The notes below the pieces were generated by a model. The model was not told the origin of the DNA and made no database searches. It worked only from the letters and a program-made list of their open reading frames with translations. Of a stretch of 64,000 nt of DNA, positions 46,678 to 56,707 are shown one piece after another; the stretch's first letter is position 1; each line of letters begins with the position of its first letter. The DNA is from Rhabditophanes sp. KR3021 (taxonomy: Eukaryota > Nematoda > Chromadorea > Rhabditida > Alloionematidae). Location of the stretch: positions 620,001 to 684,000 of the forward strand of contig CAUJLY010000005.1 in the NCBI GenBank assembly GCA_963281155.1. The letters run 5' to 3'. A program made the position numbers and the translations under genes.

Positions 46678-49578
46678 ATGGTCGACCATTCAATGAATAG
46701 TCAAGGTTACAGGTACGAACGGATGCCCCAAACCAAATACGTCTACATTAATGATGTTGCCCGTGAAACACAAGGAAAGGCTAATCAAAAGTATTCCTTA
46801 AATAGAATCCTTACTTACTTGACGATCTTTTTCTTCGCTATCGGAATTTGCTTTGTACTTCCTATTGTTGTTAACAATGTCACCAACTATTTGGAAAGGC
46901 AATTGGAGAAGGCAGATAGGCAACACGTTCCCTTTTCCGATGTAATGGAACAACATTTCATGGACTTTGTGGATACTTATAAGAAGAAGTATGAAACAAA
47001 AGAGGAAGTCATCTTCAGACAGAATGTGTTCAAGGCAAATCTAGATGAAACTACGTCTCATCGCAGATCAAACAGGCTACAAGATGCTACAGGCAAGGTA
47101 AATCAATTCATGGATTTGACAGACCAAGAATTTGCGGATGCTTTTCTAATGAAGGTTCACGACTACGGACTCCACAAAAGAACCAACAATTCTTTTGTCA
47201 AGCCTCTGCCAAAGGACTTTAAACACAAGAAAGATGATGTAGAGACGGCTGAGGGACCACTTCCAGACTTCTTTGATTGGAGAGACAAAGGATTGATTTC
47301 ACCTGTCAAGAACCAAGCTTCAAAACCTTATTGTTACTGTTTTGCTGCTTTATCGGCCGTCGAAGCAAATTACGCAGTTGCATTGGCAGCAACTTTACCA
47401 GGTAAATGATTTGGCAACTTTTCTTTAAAAGTTTCTAATCTTTGAGGCATTAAAATTTCATTTAAAATTAACTAAGACAAATATATTAAATCTAAATTAA
47501 GACTGTTTAATATGAAAATATTTAATTTTGTTGATACTTGAATATAGTCTCTTTTCCAGCCCTTTTGTGAGGGAAGGAGTATATAAACATTACAAATAAA
47601 TAATCCTTTTGAAAGAGTGAAAATAATTTATTTTTTTTAGCTGACAAGAAGAAGGATATGAAAATTGAACAATTTTCAGTTCAAGAAGTACTTGATTGCG
47701 ACAAAATAACTGCACCAGGAGACGTTGGGTAAATTTATTAATCACAAAAAATTATAAAAAAGACATAAACAATGAGTTAATGCATGATTACAAGTGCGTA
47801 TTTAATTTTTTCATCAAGTTGTCAATCAAAGATGCTTCCTTAAATTTAAATCCTCTTAAAACTTTTTTCTGACTACGTAGACGGACATACTTGGGGGTCC
47901 AACGCCAATAGCTTCAGCGCCTTCTTTGACGGAGGAATAAATTTGAACCCAATCATCATCTAATGTTAGTTGAAGCACTTTTTCCCAATGCCATTGAGGT
48001 TGTCCTCACTGTAGGTGACCCATCTCAGGTTAGCAATACAGTTGCAGTTTCTGCGGTGGTCCTTGTGACCGACACATGGCTTTCCTTCAGGGTTTGGAAT
48101 GAACGCAGTTGCAACTAAGATATAATTCTTACTTTTTGTTCCCGTTTTGCAAGATGTAGAGTAGAAACGCGATATATCCATCATTGTTTAAGTATGGATT
48201 CAACAACTCAGCGGGGATGATATTGTTGAGTCGGCTCATTGAAGAGATCTTGTAGTTGGTTATTTCTCCTTCCAACCACTTCTCTCAACTGTAATCTGTG
48301 CCATCTTCAAAAGCAGTAAAACCACCTACACCTCAATGTCTTCCACGAAGCCCGGTATCGTGAAAGTGTTGGGAATGTTCACTCGGAGTTGTCCCTTCCA
48401 AATTCATACCTCGATTGTCATATATCCCTATTGATGTGGTTGGCTTGACGGTTTGGAGTTGATGGAACTCCGTGAAAGGCAATTGTGACTTTTCTGTGGA
48501 TTAATCTTGTAACACTAGTTGCTCCGAGCATGCCAGCTTTCATAGCAACAGACAAGTAATTTGTCTTATTTCTTACATAAGGCTTCATAAGATATTGGGT
48601 TGGATCTGCTTTTGGCCCATTCCATACCTTTAGAAGCAGCTGGAAAAAGAAGTCTGTAGATCTTCAAAGCAGATCTTTATTTTGGGTGTGTCTGAGCCAC
48701 CGTAGAGATCGTACCAGTCATCCATGTTGATAACTTTAACATGACCAGTCTTTTTGTTTCTGAGTTCCATCCCATTGCTCATTTTGTAGTTTGGAAATTC
48801 TGGATAAACCTCACTGACATCTTTCCGTACTTTAATATTATTGATACACAAGACAAAATAATTTATAAATAACTCTTGATTAGTGAAGAAATAAATGAGG
48901 CTCGAAAAATACATTAACATCTTTATTTAACTGTTCAATTGTCTAATTGTCTAATTACTTTCCTGGGGTTGACGACTTAGATGGACAGAATTAGAAATCA
49001 AAATTGAAACGATTGTAATTATATAATGAATGTTTCTGATTTGTTTTATATTTAGAGGCGAACCCGGCGTAGTCTTCGAGTTCATCCATCAAAATGGGGT
49101 AGAATCTGACTCTCTCTATCCATACATCGTCGGCAAACATAACTCTTGCCTGATCCACGAAGACTCCGACAAAGTCTTCGTCAAGAATGCTTACTACCTC
49201 CACCCAGATGAGAATTCGATGCTGGACTGGCTTTACTACTACGGACCAATCTCCGTAGGAATCGCTGTCCCTAAGTCAATGAAACAACCAATTGACGGAA
49301 TCTACAGACCAACTGATTATGAGTGTGAGCATGAAGTTTTGGGACTACATTCACTAGTTGTTACTGGGTATGGAACTGAAGTGGATGGTACTAAGTACTG
49401 GATCGTGAAGAATAGTTGGGGAACTGAATGGAATGGTAAGTTGGAATTAAGTCGACTTTAAACTAAGTTTTGTTTAGGCGATGGGTATGTAAAATTCGAA
49501 AGAGGACGCAATGCCTGTGGAATTGAAGACGATGCTGCCGGAATCTTCGTTGATCCAATTAAACGCAAACATAAGTAG
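46678..49578 (+). CDS. Membrane-anchored papain-like cysteine protease (C1A)
   Basis: Four exons, 46678-47401, 47641-47728, 49056-49435 and 49478-49578, with phases 1, 2 and 1 giving 430 residues. A type II anchor (LTYLTIFFFAIGICFVLPIV) lies at about residues 45-64. Then come an I29 inhibitor propeptide (FMDFVDTYKKKYETKEEVIF) and the mature domain from FFDWRDKGLISPVKNQ. Catalytic residues are present: oxyanion Gln in KNQ, Cys219 in YCYCFAALSAVE, His in LGLHSLVVTGYG and Asn in WIVKNSWGTEW. The normally invariant CGSCW block is altered: the Cys three residues before the catalytic Cys is Lys, and Trp is Tyr. Intron 2 (1327 nt) carries an antisense nuclease relic. C. elegans has similar anchored cathepsin-like proteins; substrate unknown. 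Confidence 0.88.
47788..48824 (-). pseudogene. Two-module NUMOD4-HNH endonuclease, decayed, in intron
   Basis: Antisense within intron 2 of the cysteine protease. Module 1: a NUMOD4-like SEVYPEFPNYKMSNGMELRN then KKTGHVKV; then MKPYVRNKTNYLSVAMK; then an HNH core LIHRKVTIAFHG ... ANHINR, with DNRGMNLEGTTPSEHSQH. Module 2: a second NUMOD4-like ITNYKISSMSRLNNI and LNPYLNNDGYIAFLLY; then HNH VATAFIPNPEGKPCVGHKDH and NCIANLRWVTYSEDN. A NUMOD1-like tail reads VQIYSSVKEGAEAIGVGPPS. The order equals that of phage and giant-virus homing-type nucleases. The frame breaks at about 48660, 48425, 48138 and 47868, and there are two in-frame TGAs, so it is probably inactive. Module 2 also lacks the first HNH His segment. 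Base composition is visibly less AT-rich than the flanks. Confidence 0.8.
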
Positions 49579-49958
49579 ATTGATCTTTCTGTGACAGATT
49601 ATTATATTGTTCAAATGTTATAGATAAGACGTTATTTAATAAATTATATTATTATTAAGTGTTTCACTATTCTTATATCACAACTAATTAATTGCCCATG
49701 TTGTTTCAAAAATGTTTATTAGAGGCAATTAGGTGTTGGTTTGTTTAATCAGAGTTTAATTAGAGATAAATAGGTAACCATTTATATCAAAAAAAGTTTA
49801 TTAAAAAGGCAGAAATAATTAATTATAGTTAAAAAATATTGTTAAATTAATATGATATAATAAAAGATTTTAACACTGAGTGATTGTTGAGATAGAATTC
49901 ACATTACCGTAATATAAAGCTTGGCAAATAGATAAAATAACTTTTAGTAGCAATTCTC
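49579..49958. other. Intergenic between convergent genes
   Basis: 3' flanks of the protease and REXO4. Nothing recognised. Confidence 0.4.
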
Positions 49959-51077
49959 CTAAAAGATATCCCGTTCGATCCTCGGTTGTGGTTTGGGAGC
50001 TCTAGCAGCCTCAGCATGTTCTCTACCTGCATTGAATTCCTTATCGAATCTCGACTCAGCGACCTTGTAAAGCTCCATTGCCAATTTGGCATCATTGATT
50101 GAGTCATGTGACTTTTTTTGAACATCTAGTCCAAGCACCTTCTTACATAGTTTCTTCAAAGAAGCCTTTTCAGAAGTAGGGAAGAGCCTCTTAAATTCAC
50201 TAAACTTGGTGGTGTCTCTTATGTTTGCGGAAGGATGAGGCAATCTCAGGACTCTTAAGTCACTATTAAGTTGATGTCCAATGAGAATTCTGTTACGAAG
50301 GATGTTCCTAACTTCCCTTTGAACATTACAAAAGCTATCACCTTAATTAGATGGTAATCAACATTTAAAAGACATTAACTTACCCATCAAAAGATGTTTG
50401 GGCTCGATTCCACTAACAAATGTCCTGTAATCCACAACTTCTTCCTCCACACGAACATACTTGTCATAGAGAACCTTCTTCTCATAAGTGACGATTGAAA
50501 CACGACCTAAGGCATCTCCTTCTCCTCTGTACCCAACTCCAACAAATTCGCAATCAATGGCTATTTTGTTTGGTTTGGCAGATTTAAGAAGGGTAGAAAC
50601 ATCAACAAGACCCCCTTGAGCTGAGAAATCTTTAGGAGCTATGCCTAATGAAGCGTGATGATGGAAAGTTTGTGCGGATCGTTGCTTTGGATGGCTAGAT
50701 TCTTGCTCAGTGTCCGTTAGCGTGATGACTTCAGGACCCTTCACTGGTGCCTGGTGCATCTTTTTGGAAAGGGGGGCTTCTGGAAAGTCCGTGGTGTCAT
50801 GTCGCTTCAACGTCTTACCCTTTTCTTTCTCAGAGTCAGATGTAGGGTGTGTAGTATTCCCAATGTATGTCTCGAAAGAAATCGGGTCAACATGTGGGTT
50901 AAAAACACCACCTTTACAGCAAAAGACGTTTCGCATATCGAAGGTTCCATCATCATTAAAACACCTCGGATCGGTGATGTCAATGTTTTTGAAGTTCAAA
51001 GCAAGTGCGGCAAAGGGATGTGTAGAAGGCGGATTGACTTTATCCTCAACTTGTTCAGACTGACTTTTATCCATCAT
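49959..51077 (-). CDS. rexo4: REXO4-like DEDDh 3'-5' RNA exonuclease
   Basis: Exonuclease of the REX4/REXO4 group, involved in rRNA processing in yeast. Exons 51077-50384 and 50341-49959 join in phase 1 (ATG G / GT GAT) to 358 residues. The N-terminal half is low complexity. Exo I is KIAIDCEFVGVGYRGEGDAL then GRVSIVTYE with the catalytic D and E. DYRTFVSGIEPKHLL follows. Exo II is ILIGHQLNSDLRVL (catalytic D) and Exo III is SHDSINDAKLAMELY (catalytic H and D). Family order and spacing are intact. The start is preceded by TTTATAG, a likely spliced-leader site, 105 bp after the OXLD1 stop. Confidence 0.9.
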
Positions 51078-51182
51078 TATCTATAAATAAATTAAATTAA
51101 AAAAGTTCAAATCATAAGAAAAGAACTATAAAGAAACAGAAATAATAATACGACAATATGCAAAAAAATTTATTATATACAT

Positions 51183-51497
51183 CTACAAATGTTTAAATTT
51201 TTGTTTAACTTCTATTTCTAAAAACATCCGCAAACTAGGGTCAGGAATACTTGTTTCTAACATTGACAGCACATCTGCTTCTAACCTATCTTTGGTGCCA
51301 CCAATATGTGGGTAAGTACTGAGTTTTTGACTTAGAGCAGCTATAACTTCATCCACATAAACAATATACACACATTTTTGGCATCCAGAACCACAGCAAA
51401 GGTAAGGATCAGGTGGGTGTGGGAGTTTTAGATTTGTGATGGTTAAGTTGGATCTAATTTGGTTTGAGTAGACCCTCAATAAACGAGAAGGTAACAT
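51183..51497 (-). CDS. oxld1: OXLD1-like oxidoreductase-like domain protein
   Basis: Small protein of 104 residues from the ATG at 51497 (MLPSRLLRVYSNQIRSNLTI). An upstream in-frame ATG at 51566 would add 23 residues. The N-terminus is basic and hydroxylated, consistent with mitochondrial import. The domain PPDPYLCCGSGCQKCVYIVY with following VDEVIAAL matches the Oxidored-like family (P-x-P-x-x-C-C-x-S-G-C-x-x-C-V). Molecular function is unknown, despite the name. It probably heads an operon with REXO4. Confidence 0.8.
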   Translation of the reverse strand: MLPSRLLRVYSNQIRSNLTITNLKLPHPPDPYLCCGSGCQKCVYIVYVDEVIAALSQKLSTYPHIGGTKDRLEADVLSMLETSIPDPSLRMFLEIEVKQKFKHL

Positions 51498-51801
51498 TCT
51501 GAAAAGGATTCGAAAGTGAGTATGTAAGAGTATGAGGATGGCGTGGCAGTTGTTTTGGCCTGTCACAAGATAATTTGGTTATTGGAAAATGACATTTACA
51601 TCCATATTAAAGGCATTATCATTAAAAGAGGGATATTAGTTCAAGTATAATTTCTGCCAATCAAGGATGCTTAATCTCTTGTTGAAAAGTCTACTAACAT
51701 TTTTTCCAAAACACATCTCAACACGATTGCAAACAAGTACACGACCTTCCAAGTCTTATTTGACTTTTTAAATTTGGTTTAAATCAAATTAATTTAGAAA
51801 G

Positions 51802-54774
51802 ATGCCGACTGTGCCATTAGAATTAGTAAAACAGTATACATCCGATACTATATTTACCGGCGGAAATATTCAATGGCATGTAGATGGAAGATACATTTAT
51901 ACTACATGTGGGTCTGTTGTTAAAGTGCTTGATTCACAGGATGGAGCTTTAAAGTAAGTTGTTACAAGTTTGATCGACGTTTTTATAAATATTCTAGATA
52001 CCAAATTGCCGAGGATGGCGAAACTTCCAAAGTCACAGCTTTTGTCGTTCATGAAGATTTAGCTTACGTTTGTTACATGAATGGGATTTGCAAAATGTAT
52101 GCTCTTCCAAAGTCTATTCTTGACAAACAACCAGTTCTCAAGAGCCAATGGAAAGTTGACCACAATGGACCAGTGTTGACGATGGCTGTCACCAGAAACA
52201 ATATCCTGGCAACTGGCGGTTCTGATTTTGTAACGAAGATCTGGAACCCTGTAAGGAATCAATGCTTATTCAATATAAAGGGCCCCGGATTAGTTAGTGC
52301 TTTAACTTTTGTTGGAAACGAACACATTTATATTGGCTATGCTTCTGGCCACATCAAGTCTGTGCTTTTCAATAAAGAGGGCAAAGAAGAAAACATCCAA
52401 GAACATCATACTGACCAAGTTACCAGTTTGAACTATTTGCTCAAAGGAAAGTTGATTGTTTCAACTTCAAGAGACAATACTGTTGCAGTTATCAAAGCTA
52501 AGACAAACGCTAAAGAAGGATCCTATCCAAGTTTTGAGGCCGTCGAATCAGGGACTTTCAACGCTGACAGTACTCTTCTGATGATGGTAGGAGAAAAAGG
52601 AACTCTGAAAGTCTTCAACCTCAAAACACTCGTCATGGACAAGCAATTGCACGTAGATGACGTTGCCCTTGATTTCATCTCTTACAATCCTGCAAAAGAC
52701 GCTTACCTAATCAGTTCAGTGGAGCAAAACATTGTCCTCGTCAACGCCCAAACACTGAGAAGGTACAGGAATTACGTAGGATTCAATGATGAAATCTTCG
52801 ACACCACTTTTGTTTCTGAGACAACAAATGTAGTCATTGCTGCTACTAATTCTGCCAAGCTTCGTCTTTACAATATTGATACGTGGAGTTCGTCTTTTGT
52901 GCCTGCTCACGAGGAGTCTTGTCTTTGTGTGGATTCACCAGGGTGGGATGAGTATTTGTTTGCATCCGGATCGAAGGATAATAATATCAGAATTTGGAAA
53001 TTGATTCAAGACAACAGTCACATTGGATGGAAAGCAGTCAAGTTAGGGTTTGGAGCCGGGCATACCAAAGCAGTGAACATGCTAAAATTCAGCTCTCTCA
53101 AAAAAGGTACAGGCTTTGTGGTATCTATCTCGGGAGACAACACGATCAAACTGTGGGATCTAAAAGACGTCACCACCAAAAACCCAGACTCTGAAGAATT
53201 CAAGATGACAGCTGCTTGTACCATGTTGGCCCATCAAGGAGACGTCGTAGGCCTTGACATCAGTCAAAACGATAAGCTGGCCGTCACTGGATCACTCGAC
53301 AAGACCGCGAAACTTTGGCATATCAATCGCGAGGGTCTTAAATTTGGTATTGCTGGAACTCTTCAAGGTAGTTTGAATTTAAGTCAAAAAGACTAAAAAA
53401 TATTGGGTTACCTAAAATAGTTTGAATAATCTATACTTTATCTATTGCTGGATTACTGTTATTTAAGCTTTTTACTGGATCATCTGCTTCAACATTTTCT
53501 ATGTGTTCAACACTAGTTTCTTCTTTAGTGACTTCCAAAACAAACAGCTTCTCCATGCTGCTCTTGTTTCATCAACTTATCAGGCTCTTCATCACCACTT
53601 CAAATTTCAGTCATTTCAATGATTTCTATTCTCGCTTTTTAATCGAAAAAGATTGTCATCTTGAAATGACCCCGCTCTTTTATACATGATAATGCGACAA
53701 AAAATTAAAATGAATTAAATGTATTTTCTACTCCTTGTATACTAAGATTTGCCGCTCTTACACACCTCCTTAATTTTGTCTTAGGATTCTCTTAATCACC
53801 ACTTTTTTCTATTTGGCGAGACTTGTTTTGGATTTACTTCGGTCTAAATGATTATTTTGTGGTTAAACGCATCCGACTTAAAAAGGGGTTGTTTAAAAAT
53901 GATTCTTATTTATGGTTTATATAATAATTATGGAACTTTTGAAGGACACAAGCGTGGAGTGTGGTCAGTCAAGTTCAGTCCCAATTCCCAACATGTTATA
54001 ACTGGGTGTGGAGATCACAAAATTAGACTGTTTAGTTTGGGAGATAAAGCTTGCGTGGCTACACTTGATGATCATGAATTTCCGATTGTCAAGTTGGCTA
54101 CTCTGGAAGGTGGAAAGAAGTTGGTGGCAGCTGATTCGGGTGGTATGTTGAAGGTTTGGAATATGAGTGACTACACCTGTGAAAACACCATTGAAGCTCA
54201 CGAAGATAAAATTTGGTCTTGCGAAACTATTCTCAAAAAAGACGGTGAGGTGAAGGTTGTAAGTGCTGGAACAGATGGCAAGATCATCCTTTGGAGAGAC
54301 GGAACAAAAGAAGCTCAAGAGGTTGCTGATGAAAAGACGGCTCAACTTGTTGCTGACACACAATGTCTAAACAATTTGATGCACCAAGAAAATTTCGGGG
54401 AAGCTATGATTTATGCTCTTAACTTGCAACAACCTTTTACTTGTCTAAAGATCGTCAACAAACTCATTGAAAGAGGAAATGGCGTGGAAGATTTGGTGAG
54501 TAAGTTGAATACTGAACAAACGCAACTTATTCTTGATTATGCCTCAAAGTGGAATACCAACAATAGGAAATCATTGCAAGCCAGTTATGTTCTGAATGGA
54601 ATCCTCAAAAAGATGACTCCTGATCAATTTATGAAACTTCACACTATTCGTGACATCATCAGAAGTTTCCTTCCATACAACAAACGTCACCACGATCGCC
54701 TTGAGGGTTTGGTAGAGGATTTGAAATTTGTTGATTTTACTGCTCATAAATGTGCAGATTTTGTTGCCAATTGA
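51802..54774 (+). CDS. tbl3: TBL3/UTP13 WD40 protein (SSU processome)
   Basis: U3 snoRNP component of the small-subunit processome in the nucleolus. Exons 51802-51953, 51998-53367 and 53945-54774 (phases 2 and 1) give 783 residues. There are two WD40 propellers (repeat examples NNILATGGSDFVTKIWNP, GTGFVVSISGDNTIKLWDL, NDKLAVTGSLDKTAKLWHI, SQHVITGCGDHKIRLFSLGD). The C-terminal Utp13 helical domain follows (ADTQCLNNLMHQENFGEAMI, HTIRDIIRSFLPYNKRHHDR). Length agrees with the family. A TTTAG acceptor lies 4 nt before the ATG. Intron 2 (577 nt) is flanked by a 14-nt imperfect direct repeat and contains an antisense relic. Confidence 0.93.
53431..53660 (-). pseudogene. Antisense coding-like relic in TBL3 intron 2
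   Basis: Minus-strand blocks: RIEIIEMTEI stop SGDEEPDKLMKQEQ, then in another frame MEKLFVLEVTKEETSVEHIE followed by NVEADDPVKSLNNSNPAID and a TAG at 53433-53431. An earlier block is FQDDNLFRLKSENRNH. The acidic, Glu/Asp-rich composition is unlike random AT-rich intron. Family unknown; two or more frame breaks. Confidence 0.35.
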
Positions 54775-54920
54775 TTGTTTTGTTATTATTTTTGTTAAAT
54801 GCCCTTTTAATATTATGCTTATTATGTTTGTTGTTGGTATAATTGTTTTAAATAAACTTCTACAAATTGAAGTAATATGTACTTGTTTTAAATTGTCTCA
54901 AACAAAATTTCAAAAGTCAA

Positions 54921-55022
54921 CAATTTTATTACCTTCTTCTAATTATTTGAGAATAGTTTCTAAAATGATAGTTATTTTACTACCTTCTTCTAATTATTTT
55001 AAATTATCTTCTAAAAAGTGAA
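54921..55022 (+). repeat. Two-copy tandem repeat after TBL3
   Basis: Two adjacent about 50-bp units sharing ACCTTCTTCTAATTATTT and TCTAAAA motifs, in the TBL3 3' flank. Possibly a UTR duplication. Confidence 0.6.
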
Positions 55023-55217
55023 CTATTTTATCATGTATCAATCGCTGCTTCTTTATTGTGAGTGAAGTGACAAGATGATTAATACGCCTATTGTCTTAAC
55101 TGTAAAAGACTCAGTAGGGATTAGAAAAAGGGACGTTGAGAGACATCCTTTGATGGAGAAAGAAATCGGGGGTAAGCTGCGGTTAAAATATAATATCAAG
55201 CAGCTACCCTCCCCATA

Positions 55218-55418
55218 TCAAGCAACTATAATAAAGGCGATTTTGACACCAGCTCCAATCCCAAAACTTTTCTTGCCACCATACGGAAAAAGTTTGTGTG
55301 GCGTTGACCTTATGTTGTTGTGATATGTGGTGGGGATTAAAGCATGTGCACTGCAGAAATAAGTAGTAGATAAGAAAGAGGCGCACAATAGAGGAATGAA
55401 GTGATATAAATCGTTCAC
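55218..55418 (-). CDS. Possible small secreted peptide (66 aa)
   Basis: MNDLYHFIPLLCASFLSTTY FCSAHA reads as a signal peptide, followed by LIPTTYHNNIRSTPHKLFPY and GGKKSFGIGAGVK. The minus strand has AATAAA near 55055, consistent with a transcript end. An opposing plus-strand ORF (55075-55323) overlaps it, so the strand is not certain. No family recognised. Confidence 0.35.
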   Translation of the reverse strand: MNDLYHFIPLLCASFLSTTYFCSAHALIPTTYHNNIRSTPHKLFPYGGKKSFGIGAGVKIAFIIVA

Positions 55419-56707
55419 CCAAAAATGAATAATGATTATGACTAGTTATTTTAACTTTAAATAAAACCATCTTTCTGTTGAGAAAAGAAAAACACAGTAT
55501 TGTTCTGTTTTGTCTGTTAATTGTTATCTTTCTAGGTACCTTCTATCTTTTATTATGCACTGAAGTTATGACTAATTTGTGCTTAAGAAATGATTTTATT
55601 TAATCACTTTATTCATTCCTATTATTTATGTATCTTTAATCATCTTATTTATTGATATAAGATATTGAACATTTAATTATTATACATTCTCCGCCAATAA
55701 ATTTGAAAAAGATGTGGCAATTAAGCTGCATTGATACATCTAGCTATTATTTTATAACTTTCTAATTATTATGTTGATAATCAAAACAATCATTAAATGT
55801 GATTAAACCTCTATCATTTGTTGTTTCTTTGTGTAGTGCCAGGGTATTTTAAAATAAATAGGTAGATGTACCAACACCAGCATATAATATTTTATAATCA
55901 ATCGTGTGTCATCGATGCTTTTTGATGGTGAAGGGCCCTGTGGTAGTAATATTGATAAATTACAAAGATTGATCTGATTAAAATAATGTACATTTGAGAA
56001 AAGGTAAGATATCAGGGCACATTAGTTTGTGCATATTGCTCACTGTTCCACTGATAAGTGTGTGTATCGTAAAATAGATCTTTTTTGATGTACCAAAAAA
56101 TCTATTTCATTTTTAATAAACTTCAACAATTAAATTTCTTTATATCCAATTATACTTCTTTATATTGCATTATTTATACTCAATTATACTTATTTATACT
56201 CAATTATACTACTTTATACTACTTCCCATTATTTAAACATTATTTGAAGCAAATAAAAAAAGAACGCCGCTTTATTTCCTAATCTGAAAGTTATTGAAGA
56301 GTAATCTAATAATAGTAATATAATCCTAATATTATTATATTATTTGATTTGATGTGATGATGAGCTGTGTATAAGACATTAAAATCTATTTTATAGCTTT
56401 CTTATAGCTTCAAACTGATAACACCAATTTTCACCCTCCACTTACAAAGGAATTTTTAGTTTAGTTGATGATGTACAAAAATAATTTGCTTTTATTTATA
56501 ATATACCACCGCCTACAAAATATAACCATTTTTCTCCTTTTTATCCCCAAGGTTAAACAGTCACTTTTTATCAGCTTAAATTATCATTTGCACCGCTGTT
56601 CTTTTCATTTAATTCGTGTTCAATTAATTAACTATCTGTTAATAGATACTCAATAAATGAATGTGTGTTGTAATGTTCTTACCAAATTTTCTAATTCTAG
56701 GTTTAAG
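55419..56707. other. Intergenic, upstream of beta-catenin
   Basis: AT-rich. Short tandem copies of TATACTCAATTATACTTATT-like sequence occur at about 56150-56225. The region ends in TTCTAATTCTAG then GTTTAAG before the beta-catenin ATG, a candidate trans-splice site. No gene seen. Confidence 0.4.

Noticed and set aside
55075..55323. 82-codon plus ORF (MINTPIVLTVKDSV...)
   Set aside because: Overlaps the opposite-strand signal-peptide ORF with a nearby minus-strand AATAAA. I favour the minus gene, but the call is close.
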